DNA from: Erythrobacter sp. F6033
GTDB lineage: Bacteria > Pseudomonadota > Alphaproteobacteria > Sphingomonadales > Sphingomonadaceae
Direction: 5' to 3'
Assembly: GCF_023016005.1 (NCBI RefSeq)
Contig: NZ_JALKAZ010000001.1
Span: 372,001 to 436,000 of the forward strand
Length of the DNA: 64,000 bases
Both the position numbers and the translations under genes were made by a program. Below the pieces are notes generated by a model that was given only the letters and a program-made list of their open reading frames with translations, had not been told where the DNA came from and made no database searches. Positions 20,746 to 30,028 of this stretch are shown piece after piece (the first letter of the stretch is position 1; the number at the start of each line of letters is the position of its first letter).

Positions 20746-21207
20746 ATGCTTGATCCAAACAACAACTCGAAAACTGCTCTCATCGCTGAAATCAATGGTC
20801 TACTGGCCGATCACTTTGCGCTCTATGTGAAGACGAAGAACTTTCATTGGCATGTGAAGGGGCCGCGTTTCCGCGACCTACACTTGCTGTTTGACGAGCA
20901 GGCTATTGAAATTCGCGACCAAATCGATGTCATTGGTGAGCGCGCCCGCAAACTGGGCGGCGACACGATTACATCGGTAGGAATGATTGCCGAGCACACG
21001 CAGGTGAAGAACCAAGACAGCGCGACGCTGAGCGCGGAAGATATGGTTGCCGAACTTCGCGACGATAATGCGAAAATGGTTGAGCGTCTTAAGGCGATGA
21101 AGGAATTGGCCGAACAGGCAGGCGACAACGCCACCGACGGTCTGCTGGATGACTGGACCGACATGGCGGAAGAACGCGTGTGGTTCCTGACATCAACGCT
21201 CGGATAA
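20746..21207 (+). CDS. dps: Dps-family ferritin-like DNA-protection protein
   Basis: 153 aa; the ATG at 20746 follows a strong AGGAGGACAAGT ribosome site. It stores iron and detoxifies H2O2 in a 12-subunit shell. The ferroxidase ligands appear in NFHWHVKGPRFRDLH and FDEQAIEIRDQ. A Rho-independent terminator follows at 21250. Confidence 0.93.
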   Translation: MLDPNNNSKTALIAEINGLLADHFALYVKTKNFHWHVKGPRFRDLHLLFDEQAIEIRDQIDVIGERARKLGGDTITSVGMIAEHTQVKNQDSATLSAEDMVAELRDDNAKMVERLKAMKELAEQAGDNATDGLLDDWTDMAEERVWFLTSTLG

Positions 21208-21249
21208 GCCGAACAACACAAATACAGGGTGCGTAAAAGCGTCCACATC

Positions 21250-21287
21250 AAAAGGGCTGTTTCCGGTTAGCCGGAAGCAGCCCTTTT
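21250..21287 (+). terminator. Rho-independent terminator after dps
   Basis: Long hairpin AAAAGGGCTG...CAGCCCTTTT with inner stem TTCCGG/CCGGAA and loop TTAG. The U-rich arm ends the stem. It lies 43 bp past the dps stop and just before pgl. Confidence 0.9.
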
Positions 21288-21301
21288 GCTATGGGAGTGG
21301 C

Positions 21302-21940
21302 ATGGACCAGATAGATTTCATTCCCGACATGGATGCTGCAGAGATCGCAGACAGGCTCGCTGCGTATTTGGAGTGGGCATTGGATGCGAGCGACGCCGAT
21401 CTTACCATTGCGGTACCGGGCGGTTCGACACCGTTTCCGATATTCGAAGAGCTTGTGACGCGCGATCTCGATTTTACGCGCCTGATTGTCTGGCCCACGG
21501 ATGACAGGATTGTTCCTGAAGATCACGAGGCATCAAACACCGGCAAAATGCGCGCGATTTTTGAACCTGTCGGTGCGCAAGTGGTTGGCCTGCACGAAGA
21601 TGCAGAAATGCCCGAATTTGCGTTGGTTTGGCTGGGTATGGGGGCGGACGGACACATCGCGTCGCTCTTTCCCAACACCGATCCGCAACCCGACGATGCC
21701 CGCGCAGTGCGCCGGATTACGCCCGATCCGCTGCCGCCAGAGGCACCGTTTGACCGGATCACGCTCACAATTCCCGCTTTGCTCAATTGCCCGTCCATCA
21801 TCTTCGTAATCCGCGGTGATGAAAAGCGCGCCGTTTTTGATGCGGCCGCGGCTGGCGATAGCGACTTGCCGGTCGCCCGCCTTTTGGCGCAAGCCAAAAC
21901 GTGGGAGCCGGAAGCGCCCCGTATCACCTGCTTCACATAA
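21302..21940 (+). CDS. pgl: 6-phosphogluconolactonase
   Basis: 212 aa. Hydrolyses 6-phosphogluconolactone in the oxidative pentose phosphate or Entner-Doudoroff pathway. VPGGSTPFPIFEEL and LVWLGMGADGHIASLFP are the DevB/Pgl signatures. The stop overlaps the start of the Nudix gene by one base (TAATG). Confidence 0.92.
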   Translation: MDQIDFIPDMDAAEIADRLAAYLEWALDASDADLTIAVPGGSTPFPIFEELVTRDLDFTRLIVWPTDDRIVPEDHEASNTGKMRAIFEPVGAQVVGLHEDAEMPEFALVWLGMGADGHIASLFPNTDPQPDDARAVRRITPDPLPPEAPFDRITLTIPALLNCPSIIFVIRGDEKRAVFDAAAAGDSDLPVARLLAQAKTWEPEAPRITCFT

Positions 21941-22422
21941 TGACGAACATCATCCCCGCTCCGCTGCAACGCGCGCTCATGCCTTTCGCACACAAAGTGC
22001 GGCATCGCTGGCGTGTCTGGCGGGGCACGCCGATTGAGGGTGTGAGCGTGGTGGTCACCAATTTGAATGGCGATGTCCTGCTGCTGCGGCACTCATACGG
22101 GCCGAAAGTGTGGGCATTGCCGGGTGGAGGATTGAAGGCAGGAGAGGATCCTGCCGAGTGCGCACGGCGAGAGGTGATGGAAGAGCTTTCGATCAAAGTT
22201 ACCAATGTTCAATCGCTCGGGTCGATTGAAGAGGAATTGTCAGGTTCCCCGCACACGGCGCACCTTTTCAGCGCGACCTGCAATGCGCGGCCTAAACCGG
22301 ATGGACGCGAGGTGGACGAAGCACGGTTTTTCCCTTCGCATTCGCTTCCTGAACCGCTCGGTGAGGTGACCCGCAGGCGGCTTGGTGTCTGGAAGAAGCG
22401 GGGAACCGGCACACCCAGTTAA
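21940..22422 (+). CDS. Nudix hydrolase
   Basis: 160 aa. The Nudix box GGGLKAGEDPAECARREV plus MEELSI is complete, including the REXXEE acidic pair. The start is set by overlap with pgl (TAATG). The substrate (a nucleoside diphosphate derivative) cannot be predicted. It converges on dinB with a four-base overlap. Confidence 0.92.
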   Translation: MTNIIPAPLQRALMPFAHKVRHRWRVWRGTPIEGVSVVVTNLNGDVLLLRHSYGPKVWALPGGGLKAGEDPAECARREVMEELSIKVTNVQSLGSIEEELSGSPHTAHLFSATCNARPKPDGREVDEARFFPSHSLPEPLGEVTRRRLGVWKKRGTGTPS

Positions 22423-23537
22423 AGCAGGGAAAGCTGGGCGCTGTCTTTCTCCGGCTCTTTGGCATCACCGTGATCAAGGTTCGACAGTGTCAGTCCCATC
22501 AATCGGATCGGCATAGGTAAGGGAAGCGCCTCTTCGAGCAATTCCCGGCCCAGTTTGCCGACCTCTTCCTTGCTTTCGACCCAATGCGTGACTGATTTCG
22601 AGCGTGTCATCGTCTGAAAGTCGGTATACTTCATTTTGAGCGTGACCGTGCGCCCGCGCGCCTTGGCGTTCTCTATCCGCTCCCACACAATATCGATAAT
22701 GTTTTCCAGCGTTTCGCGCAGCATCGCGCCGCTCGAAATATCTTCGCTGAACGTCCGCTCTCCGCCAACAGATTTGCGCACCCGGTGCGCGCTAACTGGC
22801 CTGAGGTCGATGCCCCGCGCAGCGCGGAAGAGGTAATCCGCGAAAGAGCCAAAATTCGCGCGCAGAAACTCGATATCTTTCGCCGCCAGATCGGCACCCG
22901 TTTCGATCCCGAGCCGCTTCATTTTCTCTTCGGCTTTTGGGCCGACCCCATGAAACCGCCGGATCGGCAGGCCCGCGACGAAGTCCGCGCCTTGGCCTGG
23001 CCGGATCACGCATACGCCATCCGGTTTGTTCTGATCGCTCGCCAGTTTTGCGAGAAATTTGTTGTAGGAAACCCCCGCGCTTGCTGTCAGCTGCGTCTTG
23101 GCGCGGATTTCCTGCCGGATCAGATCCGCGATCCGTGTGGCGCTGCCGATGCCGAGCCGGTCTTCCGTCACATCCAGATAGGCTTCGTCCAGACTAAGCG
23201 GTTCGACATGCGGCGTGTGGTGTTCAAACACCGCACGAATTTGCCGACTGGCTTCTTTGTAAGCGTCAAAGCGGTGCCGCACGAAAATAAGATCGGGGCA
23301 AAGCCGTTTCGCTGTGACCGATGGCATTGCGCTTTTGACGCCGAATTTGCGCGCCTCATAGCTCGCTGCGGCCACCACACCCCGCCCGCCGGACCCGCCA
23401 ACCGCCACTGGCTTGCCGCGCAATTCAGGATTATCGCGCTGCTCCACGCTCGCGAAGAAGGCATCCATATCGACATGGATGATCTTGCGAAGGCCCATCG
23501 CGGCTTCATCATCTTTGTCGGGCGTGTGGTCTGGCAT
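22419..23537 (-). CDS. dinB: DNA polymerase IV (Y family)
   Basis: 372 aa. Error-prone translesion polymerase. The metal-binding acidic residues are in IIHVDMDAFFASVE and SLDEAYLDVTE. The little-finger region and a C-terminal beta-clamp-type tail (DSAQLSLL) are visible. ATG at 23498 (MGLRKII) is an alternative start. Divergent from the MFS gene. Confidence 0.95.
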   Translation of the reverse strand: MPDHTPDKDDEAAMGLRKIIHVDMDAFFASVEQRDNPELRGKPVAVGGSGGRGVVAAASYEARKFGVKSAMPSVTAKRLCPDLIFVRHRFDAYKEASRQIRAVFEHHTPHVEPLSLDEAYLDVTEDRLGIGSATRIADLIRQEIRAKTQLTASAGVSYNKFLAKLASDQNKPDGVCVIRPGQGADFVAGLPIRRFHGVGPKAEEKMKRLGIETGADLAAKDIEFLRANFGSFADYLFRAARGIDLRPVSAHRVRKSVGGERTFSEDISSGAMLRETLENIIDIVWERIENAKARGRTVTLKMKYTDFQTMTRSKSVTHWVESKEEVGKLGRELLEEALPLPMPIRLMGLTLSNLDHGDAKEPEKDSAQLSLL

Positions 23538-23622
23538 GTCGGCAACAATAACCGCATCATGCCGCCCGCGTCACGAAAATCACGCTTCCCTTATCGCGAA
23601 CAAACGCCCAAGGCTGCGCGCC

Positions 23623-24852
23623 ATGAACGCATCCGCCGCATCACCTATCATCCGCAAGTCCTTGGGCGAGCGTGAAATGATCGTGCTGATGGCGCTTTTG
23701 ATGAGCCTTCAGGCGTTTGGCATTGACGCGATGCTGCCCGCGCTAGGCGAGATGGCAAGCGATTTTGGCGCTGGCGGCAATGATCGTCAGCAAGTGATCG
23801 GCGCGTACTTCCTGGGTTCGGGAATAGGCGCGCTTTTTCCGGGGATGTTTGCGGACCGTTTTGGCCGCCGTCCGGTGCTTGCGGTCTGTCTAGCCGCCTA
23901 TATCGGCCTTTCGATTGCCTGCGCATTGGCGACCAGTTTCGACGCGCTGATCGCGATGCGTTTAGCGCAGGGTTTTAGCTGCGCAGGATTAAGTGTCGTT
24001 CCTGCGGCCATCGTTCGTGACCAAGTCGGCGGTGACCGTATGGCGCGGTTGATGAGCCTGATCATGATGATTTTCCTTATCGTGCCGATCATCGCGCCGG
24101 CGATCGGTCAGGTCATCCTGATCTTCGCAGGTTGGCAGGCGATTTTCTACGCCATGGCGATAGTCGGGACGCTGGTCGCTGCGTGGGTTTGGTTGCGTCT
24201 GCCAGAAACTTTGACCGAGGAAACTCGCCAGAAAATCAACCTTTCCACTGTGACGGCGAATATGGGCCAAGCGCTCTTTAACCGTCAGGCGATTGGCTAT
24301 GTCATTGGCAGCGGACTGGTGTTCGGGTCGCTGTTCGGCTTCCTCAATTCGTCGCAACAACTGATCGGCGAAGCATTCGGAATGGGTGACTATTTCGCGG
24401 TGATATTTGGCGGAGCGGTATTGGGCATGGTTGCGGCCAATTTCCTCAACTCGCGCATCGTTGAACGGTTTGGCGCGCGCCGGGTTAGCCATACCGCGCT
24501 GTTCCTGTTTATCGGCGCCTCACTGCTGCAATTGTGGTCCGCCAATCAGCCGGATCAAACGATCTGGCAGTTCGTCCCATTGATGAGTTGCAACATGGCG
24601 ATGCTGGGCTTTGTCGGGGCGAATTTCAGCTCAATCGCGATGCAGCCATTCTTCCATATTGCGGGCGCGGCCAGCTCCGTTCACGCGGCTCTGCGGATGA
24701 CATTGGGCGCGGTGTTGGGCGTGACAATCGGCGCGGCCTATGACGGGACAACAGTTCCTCTCGCCATGTCGATGCTGATATGCTCGCTGCTTACGCTTTT
24801 GATCGTGCTGTTCAGCGAGCGCGGCAAGCTGTTTACGCGGCCCAACGGTTAG
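23623..24852 (+). CDS. MFS multidrug efflux transporter, Bcr/CflA type
   Basis: 409 aa starting MNASAASP. Twelve hydrophobic segments; FADRFGRRPVLAV is the loop 2-3 motif A of the major facilitator superfamily, and FGIDAMLPALGEMA is typical of Bcr/CflA proteins. It likely exports a drug or small metabolite across the inner membrane. The stop overlaps the converging carboxylase gene by four bases. Confidence 0.9.
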   Translation: MNASAASPIIRKSLGEREMIVLMALLMSLQAFGIDAMLPALGEMASDFGAGGNDRQQVIGAYFLGSGIGALFPGMFADRFGRRPVLAVCLAAYIGLSIACALATSFDALIAMRLAQGFSCAGLSVVPAAIVRDQVGGDRMARLMSLIMMIFLIVPIIAPAIGQVILIFAGWQAIFYAMAIVGTLVAAWVWLRLPETLTEETRQKINLSTVTANMGQALFNRQAIGYVIGSGLVFGSLFGFLNSSQQLIGEAFGMGDYFAVIFGGAVLGMVAANFLNSRIVERFGARRVSHTALFLFIGASLLQLWSANQPDQTIWQFVPLMSCNMAMLGFVGANFSSIAMQPFFHIAGAASSVHAALRMTLGAVLGVTIGAAYDGTTVPLAMSMLICSLLTLLIVLFSERGKLFTRPNG

Positions 24853-26399
24853 GTTTCGCTGCGTAGATTACGCCAAGCGAGTTCGGCAAATTCGCACAGC
24901 AATGGCCGTGTATCGCGCGGGTCGATGATGTCTTCTACATTGAACAATTCCGCGCTGCGGAAGGGCGACGTGACCTTGTTCAGCCGTTCCTTGATCGCTT
25001 CCAGCTCACCTGCGGGATCATCGCTGGCTGCGAGTTCGGATTTGTATGCGACTTCCAGCCCGCCCGCGATAGGCAGGCTGCCCCAATCGCCCGACGGCCA
25101 GCAGAAGCGGTATTGATAGAGGTCCGCATTACTCATCGCGCTGCCCGCTATCCCGTATGCGCGGCGCATCACGATACTGGCGAGCGGGACGGTGGCTTTG
25201 TAGATCGCGTTCATCGCCTGCACGCCGTATCGGATTGTGCCTGCCATCTCCGCCTCGCGCCCGATCATAAAGCCTGGATTGTCGACGAGATGGACGATGG
25301 GCAACCGGAACTGGTCGGCAAGCTTCACAAAGCGTTCGACCTTCTCGCTTGTTTTGGCTTCCCACGATCCGCCCAGATAGCTTGGATCGCTGGCGATAAC
25401 TGCGACTGGATAGCCATCGAGACGGGCGAGCGCAGTGATCGCAGCGCGGCCCCAGTTCTTGCCGATTTCAAACACGGTGCCGTGATCGAGGATCATGTCC
25501 ATCGCGCGGCGCATGGAATAGACTTGTTGTGGCTCGTGCGGGACAAGGCTGAGCAATGCCTCCTCGCGCCGGTCCACCGGATCGGTTGGCGCAGCGCGGC
25601 GGGCAAGCTGCCCGACATGTTCGGGCATAAAGCTAAGGAAATGGCGCGCCCTCGCGAAAGCTTCGGCTTCGCTCACGACCTCATCATCGACCACACCGTT
25701 GCGGGTGTGAATGTCGACCCCGCCAAGCTCTTCCTTGGCCTGCTGGTGATCGTCCGCACTTTTGTAGCTTGCACCGAGACCGTCAACGACAGCGGGGCCA
25801 GCGGCGAATAATTGCGAGAGCCCGCGCACCATGATCGAGTAGTGACTGGCAACGATCCTCGCCGCACCGAGCCCGGCCGTCGGGCCAAGCGCCAGCGCCA
25901 CAACGGGCACGGTGTCGAGGTTCTTGACCGTATCGCCCCAGCCGGGAACTGCCGGAATATAAGTCGCGCCAATCTGTTCGAGCGTTTTGACCGAGCCGCC
26001 ACCGCCGGTGCCGTCGATCATCTTGACTATGGGCAGTTTCAGCTCGTGCGCCATCTGCTCGGCCTGAACCATCTTGCGTTTGATCCCCGCATCCGCCGCG
26101 CCGCCGCGAATAGTGAAATCATCGGCTGTGGCAACGATGGGCCGACCATTGACGGTGGCTTTGCCGAACAGGAACGGGGCAGGGGTTACGCCCTGAAGAT
26201 CACCGTTTTCGTCGTAATAGCCCTTGCCAGCGATCTTGCCGATTTCGCGGAACGAGCCTTCGTCGCAAAGCGCCGCGAGCCGCGCGCGGGCATCCATTTT
26301 TCCGCGCGAGTGTTGGCGCGCGACCTTGTCCGCGCCGCCCATCTGTTCGGCAAGGGCTTCGCGTTGGCGAAGTTCTTCGAGTTCTTTTGCCCAACTCAT
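24849..26399 (-). CDS. Acyl-CoA carboxylase, carboxyltransferase (beta) subunit
   Basis: 516 aa from MSWAKELEEL; its ATG overlaps the stop of the 43-aa gene upstream. It transfers carboxyl from biotin to an acyl-CoA. Crotonase-like halves with DGTGGGGSVKT and DNPGFMIGREAE are visible. The biotin-carrying alpha subunit is encoded 125 bp upstream in the same run, so the two form one enzyme. Propionyl-CoA (from valine) or a medium-chain acyl-CoA is plausible; exact specificity is not readable. Confidence 0.9.
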   Translation of the reverse strand: MSWAKELEELRQREALAEQMGGADKVARQHSRGKMDARARLAALCDEGSFREIGKIAGKGYYDENGDLQGVTPAPFLFGKATVNGRPIVATADDFTIRGGAADAGIKRKMVQAEQMAHELKLPIVKMIDGTGGGGSVKTLEQIGATYIPAVPGWGDTVKNLDTVPVVALALGPTAGLGAARIVASHYSIMVRGLSQLFAAGPAVVDGLGASYKSADDHQQAKEELGGVDIHTRNGVVDDEVVSEAEAFARARHFLSFMPEHVGQLARRAAPTDPVDRREEALLSLVPHEPQQVYSMRRAMDMILDHGTVFEIGKNWGRAAITALARLDGYPVAVIASDPSYLGGSWEAKTSEKVERFVKLADQFRLPIVHLVDNPGFMIGREAEMAGTIRYGVQAMNAIYKATVPLASIVMRRAYGIAGSAMSNADLYQYRFCWPSGDWGSLPIAGGLEVAYKSELAASDDPAGELEAIKERLNKVTSPFRSAELFNVEDIIDPRDTRPLLCEFAELAWRNLRSET

Positions 26400-26527
26400 T
26401 TTTGTTTTCCGCACGCCATCCTGCGCGCGACTTCCTCGCTCATGCGATCAAAGATCGCGTCGCTGCGGGCGCCCAGTCGGGCTTGCGGTTGCTGCGCAAC
26501 CGATAGGGACGCGTCGCAAGCTGTCAC
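26396..26527 (-). CDS. Small 43-aa protein between the carboxylase subunits
   Basis: A 43-codon frame with GTG start. Its GTG overlaps the stop of the alpha subunit (GTGA, 26524-26527) and its TGA overlaps the ATG of the beta subunit (ATGA), so it exactly bridges the two genes. The peptide begins MTACDASLSVAQQPQARLGA, continues with an amphipathic RSDAIFDRMSEEVARRM helix and ends ACGKQK. No family recognised. The double coupling is strong evidence that it is translated; it could be a subunit-linking peptide or only a translational bridge. Confidence 0.7.
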   Translation of the reverse strand: MTACDASLSVAQQPQARLGARSDAIFDRMSEEVARRMACGKQK

Positions 26528-28488
26528 TCGTCAGGCTCCACCACACAAAGCACCGCCTCGACCTGCACTTGCCCGCCTTCAGACGCGGCAAGCTGCGTCA
26601 CGGTGCCGTCAAACGGCGCGGTGAGAGCGTGCTCCATCTTCATCGCTTCGAGCACCATCAGCCGGTCGCCCGCTTTAACCGCTTGGCCATCGCTCACATC
26701 GACCGCGATAACCTTGCCCGGCATAGGTGAGAGGATCGCGCCATCGGCGGCGGAGGCTGCGCCAGTGCCGCGTTCGCGCGCGAAGCTGACGACATGAGCG
26801 GCACCCCTTTCGAAAATCAGGATTTCGCCGTCAGGCTGGTCATCGGCAACATCGCCATGTGTGGTTGGCAGATGAGTGACTTCGCTGAAATCTTGCCTTC
26901 CATCGACCTCAACAGCAAAGCGATCATCATCACCAGTCGCTGCGACGGACAAGTGTCTGACTTCACCATTCAAGTGCATGGCTACGCGAGCTAGTGCTGG
27001 CTCTGCATTCAGACGGAAACCAAAAACGCCGTTTGCTTTGGGCAAAATATCGCGATCCCAGTCCTTTGCCTCGAACTCTTCAATGCGCCAGCTTGCTGCC
27101 GCCATTTCGACAGCGGCTGAAGGCTCGGAATGGAGCAGCGCGTCGCCTTTCGCAGCAATCAGACCGGTGTCCAGTTGCGCCGATCCGAACTCGTCCATTT
27201 CAAGCAAATTCACCAAAAACGAAGCATTCGAACGAACAGGATAAACTTCAACGCCAGCACAGACGTTCGCAAGGTCTGAGATTGCTGTATTTCGATCAAC
27301 TGCGTGAACAATGAGTTTTGCGATCATCGGATCGTAGAACGGCGAAATGTCACTACCTTCTTCGACACTAGTTTCAATCCGGCCTTCATCACCAAGATCA
27401 AAATGCTCCAACCGCCCCGTGCTCGGCAAAAACCCCTTCGCCGGATCCTCCGCATAGAGCCGCGCTTCGATGGCGTGGCCATTGATGCTCAGTTCTTCCT
27501 GCTTCAGCGGGATTGGCTCGCCGCTCGCGACGCGCAGCTGCCATTCCACCAAGTCCACGCCGGTGATCTCTTCGGTCACCGGGTGCTCCACCTGGAGCCT
27601 AGTGTTCATCTCCATAAAGAAGATGCGGTCGGCGCGCAGGCCTTCGCTGGCGTCGGCGATGAATTCAATCGTGCCCGCGCCTTCGTAATCGACCGCTTTC
27701 GCGGCGCGCACGGCGGCGGCGCAGATTTCTTCGCGGGTGGCCTCGTCCATACCGGGGGCAGGGGCTTCCTCGATCACTTTTTGGTGACGACGTTGCAGCG
27801 AGCAATCGCGCTCGAACAGGTGGACGACATTGCCGTGGCTGTCGCCGAAGACCTGCACCTCGATATGCCGGGGCGAGGTGATCCACTTTTCCAGCAGCAC
27901 TTCGTCATTGGAAAAGCTCGCCTTGGCCTCGCGCCGGCAGCTTTCTAGATCGGCTTCGAAATTCTCGGGCGCGTCGACTTTGCGCATACCCTTACCGCCG
28001 CCGCCAGCGACCGCCTTGATCAGCACTGGATAGCCGATGGCGTCGGCCTCCTTCTTCAAGCGTTCGACCGACTGGTCTTCGCCAAGATAGCCCGGAGTGA
28101 CGGGTACACCTGCAGCGATCATGCGCTCTTTGGCAGCATCTTTGAGGCCCATCGCCTCGATGCTCTCAGGCTTCGGCCCGACCCAAATTAGGCCAGCGTC
28201 GATCACCGCGCGGGCGAAGTCTGCATTCTCTGACAAAAAGCCGTAGCCGGGATGGATCGCCTCTGCGCCGGTTTCCTTCGCCGCTGCGATAATCTTCTCA
28301 CCGACCAGATAGCTTTCTGCAGCGGGTGAGGGGCCAATATGCACGGCCTCGTCGGCTTGGCGCACATGCAGCGCCTTGGCATCGGCATCGGAATAGACCG
28401 CGACAGTCGCCACGCCCATCTCGCGCGCAGTGCGGATGATGCGGCAGGCGATCTCGCCGCGATTGGCAATCAGGAGTTTCTTGATCAT
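26524..28488 (-). CDS. Acyl-CoA carboxylase, biotin carboxylase/BCCP (alpha) subunit
   Basis: 654 aa from MIKKLLIANRGEIA, whose ATG overlaps the stop of the NTF2-like gene by four bases. It carboxylates its own biotin using ATP and bicarbonate. Domains: biotin carboxylase about 1-450 (GGGGKGM ATP loop; MNTRLQVEHPVTE), a middle region, and a C-terminal biotinyl domain with VLEAMKMEHAL carrying the biotin Lys. Size and layout match propionyl- or methylcrotonyl-CoA carboxylase alpha chains. Confidence 0.95.
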   Translation of the reverse strand: MIKKLLIANRGEIACRIIRTAREMGVATVAVYSDADAKALHVRQADEAVHIGPSPAAESYLVGEKIIAAAKETGAEAIHPGYGFLSENADFARAVIDAGLIWVGPKPESIEAMGLKDAAKERMIAAGVPVTPGYLGEDQSVERLKKEADAIGYPVLIKAVAGGGGKGMRKVDAPENFEADLESCRREAKASFSNDEVLLEKWITSPRHIEVQVFGDSHGNVVHLFERDCSLQRRHQKVIEEAPAPGMDEATREEICAAAVRAAKAVDYEGAGTIEFIADASEGLRADRIFFMEMNTRLQVEHPVTEEITGVDLVEWQLRVASGEPIPLKQEELSINGHAIEARLYAEDPAKGFLPSTGRLEHFDLGDEGRIETSVEEGSDISPFYDPMIAKLIVHAVDRNTAISDLANVCAGVEVYPVRSNASFLVNLLEMDEFGSAQLDTGLIAAKGDALLHSEPSAAVEMAAASWRIEEFEAKDWDRDILPKANGVFGFRLNAEPALARVAMHLNGEVRHLSVAATGDDDRFAVEVDGRQDFSEVTHLPTTHGDVADDQPDGEILIFERGAAHVVSFARERGTGAASAADGAILSPMPGKVIAVDVSDGQAVKAGDRLMVLEAMKMEHALTAPFDGTVTQLAASEGGQVQVEAVLCVVEPDE

Positions 28489-29033
28489 TGTTCTTTCGGC
28501 TCCGGTGCGCCGATTGCTGAGCACTGGCTAGGTGGCACCATGGAAAAGCTGGTATTGGCCACTTTCCACCCATCATTGTCGGTTTTTACGAGGCTGAGCG
28601 AGTTGACGCCGCAATGGCTGGTCTCGCCCTCGGTTACAAATCGGTATGGACCCCAAACATGCGCCATATCGCCATCCACAATGAGCGATTTGACGATCAT
28701 TCGCTCATCGACAGTGGCCGTCGACTTTCCCCAGCGGGACAGATGATCTGACACGGGCACAGCGGTTACGGCGGTGTTTTGGGGGTTCATTCGATTGTGA
28801 ATGAAGATCATGCCTTCGGGCAGCATCACTTCAGAAAGCGCTGTCTTATCCGGATTTCGAATGGCGTCGAAAAACGCAATCAATCCGACCATGACTTCAT
28901 CCCGAGGTTCCAAAACGCGCGACGTGGAATATATGGGCGGCCCTTTGGCTTGAACCGGAGAGGCGTGAATGGGGGCGGCTTGTGAAAGGGCTAAACCCGC
29001 AAGGGCAGCAGCAAACAGGATAGTGGTTTTCAT
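28485..29033 (-). CDS. Secreted NTF2-like (SnoaL/DUF4440-type) protein
   Basis: 182 aa from MKTTILFAAALAGLALSQAA, a signal peptide. The mature part has VGLIAFFDAIRNPDKTALSE near its start and ends with WKVANTSFSMVPPSQC; this spacing and the phrase on RFVTEGE suggest a cone-like NTF2 fold. Role unknown. The farther in-frame start at 29099 lies inside crtB and is less likely. Placed between crtB and the carboxylase genes and coupled to the latter. Confidence 0.75.
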   Translation of the reverse strand: MKTTILFAAALAGLALSQAAPIHASPVQAKGPPIYSTSRVLEPRDEVMVGLIAFFDAIRNPDKTALSEVMLPEGMIFIHNRMNPQNTAVTAVPVSDHLSRWGKSTATVDERMIVKSLIVDGDMAHVWGPYRFVTEGETSHCGVNSLSLVKTDNDGWKVANTSFSMVPPSQCSAIGAPEPKEQ

Positions 29034-29065
29034 ACGGACGTGGCTACGCCAGCGCGCACGTCGCT

Positions 29066-30019
29066 TCAAGCGTTTGGTCGGAAATCCGCAATGCCCCATG
29101 TGATCGGGCCGTCGGGATGCTTTTCACGGTTGATCACGGCAGACAGGAAGGCGCGCGCTCCGTGCCATGCCTTTTCATAGCGCGGGACATAGGTGCGGGA
29201 ATTCCACGCCTCGGTCCCGCGTTTCCTCACCTTGCGCCCTATCGCGCCATAAATGCGCGCCGCGGACAGGACCGCCCAGCGGCTGCGGAAGGGCAGACGG
29301 GCTGCGCCGACGCGAGCGGCGGCTTCGTGTTTTTCGACGAGTGCGACGAGGCGTTCAGCCATATCTGCCAGCTCTTGCCGGTGATGCGGTTTGGTGTGCT
29401 GGCCCGGTTCAATGTCCTCTTCGACGAGCCACATCAGCGGCAGGTAACATCGGCCCACGGCGTCATCTTCGACGATATCGCGGGCAATATTGGAAAGCTG
29501 GAATGCGAGACCCAGATCGTTCGCGCGGTCGAGCGTGTCCTGATCCTCTGGATCGACGCCCATGACAACCGCCATCATCACGCCAACAGCGCCTGCGACG
29601 TGGAAGCAATATTGCAGCATGTCGCTCTCTTCGCGCGGGCGCCAATCCTCGGCATCGAGGGCAAAGCCCGCGATCACATCTTCGGCCATGGCAGGAGTCA
29701 GGCCGCATTCTTCGGCCACCACGCCCAGCGCATCGAATGCCGGATCGCCAGTCGGCTCGCCCGCAAAGGCTTTGGCGGTGAGTTTGCGGATCAGGTTCAG
29801 GCGGCTGTCGAGGTCGGACTGATCGCCCAATTCGCCGCCCATTACCTGATTATCGGCAATATCGTCACACTGGCGGCACCATGCATAGAGCAGCCATGCG
29901 CGTTCGCGGGTTTCTGGATCAAACAGCTTCGATGCAGCCGAGAAGCTTTGCGAGCCGACTTTGATCGTGCGGCGAGCGTGCTCAACGAGGGCTTGGCGGC
30001 GGGCGGCGTCGACTTTCAT
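29066..30019 (-). CDS. crtB: Phytoene synthase
   Basis: 317 aa. Condenses two geranylgeranyl diphosphates to phytoene, the first carotenoid-specific step. The aspartate-rich metal sites are CDDIADN and DIVEDD, and WLLYAWCRQCDDIA and NDLGLAFQLSNIARDI are family signatures. It lies nine bases after the LOG gene and downstream of crtY and crtI on the same strand. Confidence 0.96.
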   Translation of the reverse strand: MKVDAARRQALVEHARRTIKVGSQSFSAASKLFDPETRERAWLLYAWCRQCDDIADNQVMGGELGDQSDLDSRLNLIRKLTAKAFAGEPTGDPAFDALGVVAEECGLTPAMAEDVIAGFALDAEDWRPREESDMLQYCFHVAGAVGVMMAVVMGVDPEDQDTLDRANDLGLAFQLSNIARDIVEDDAVGRCYLPLMWLVEEDIEPGQHTKPHHRQELADMAERLVALVEKHEAAARVGAARLPFRSRWAVLSAARIYGAIGRKVRKRGTEAWNSRTYVPRYEKAWHGARAFLSAVINREKHPDGPITWGIADFRPNA

Positions 30020-30028
30020 GCGGACTGC

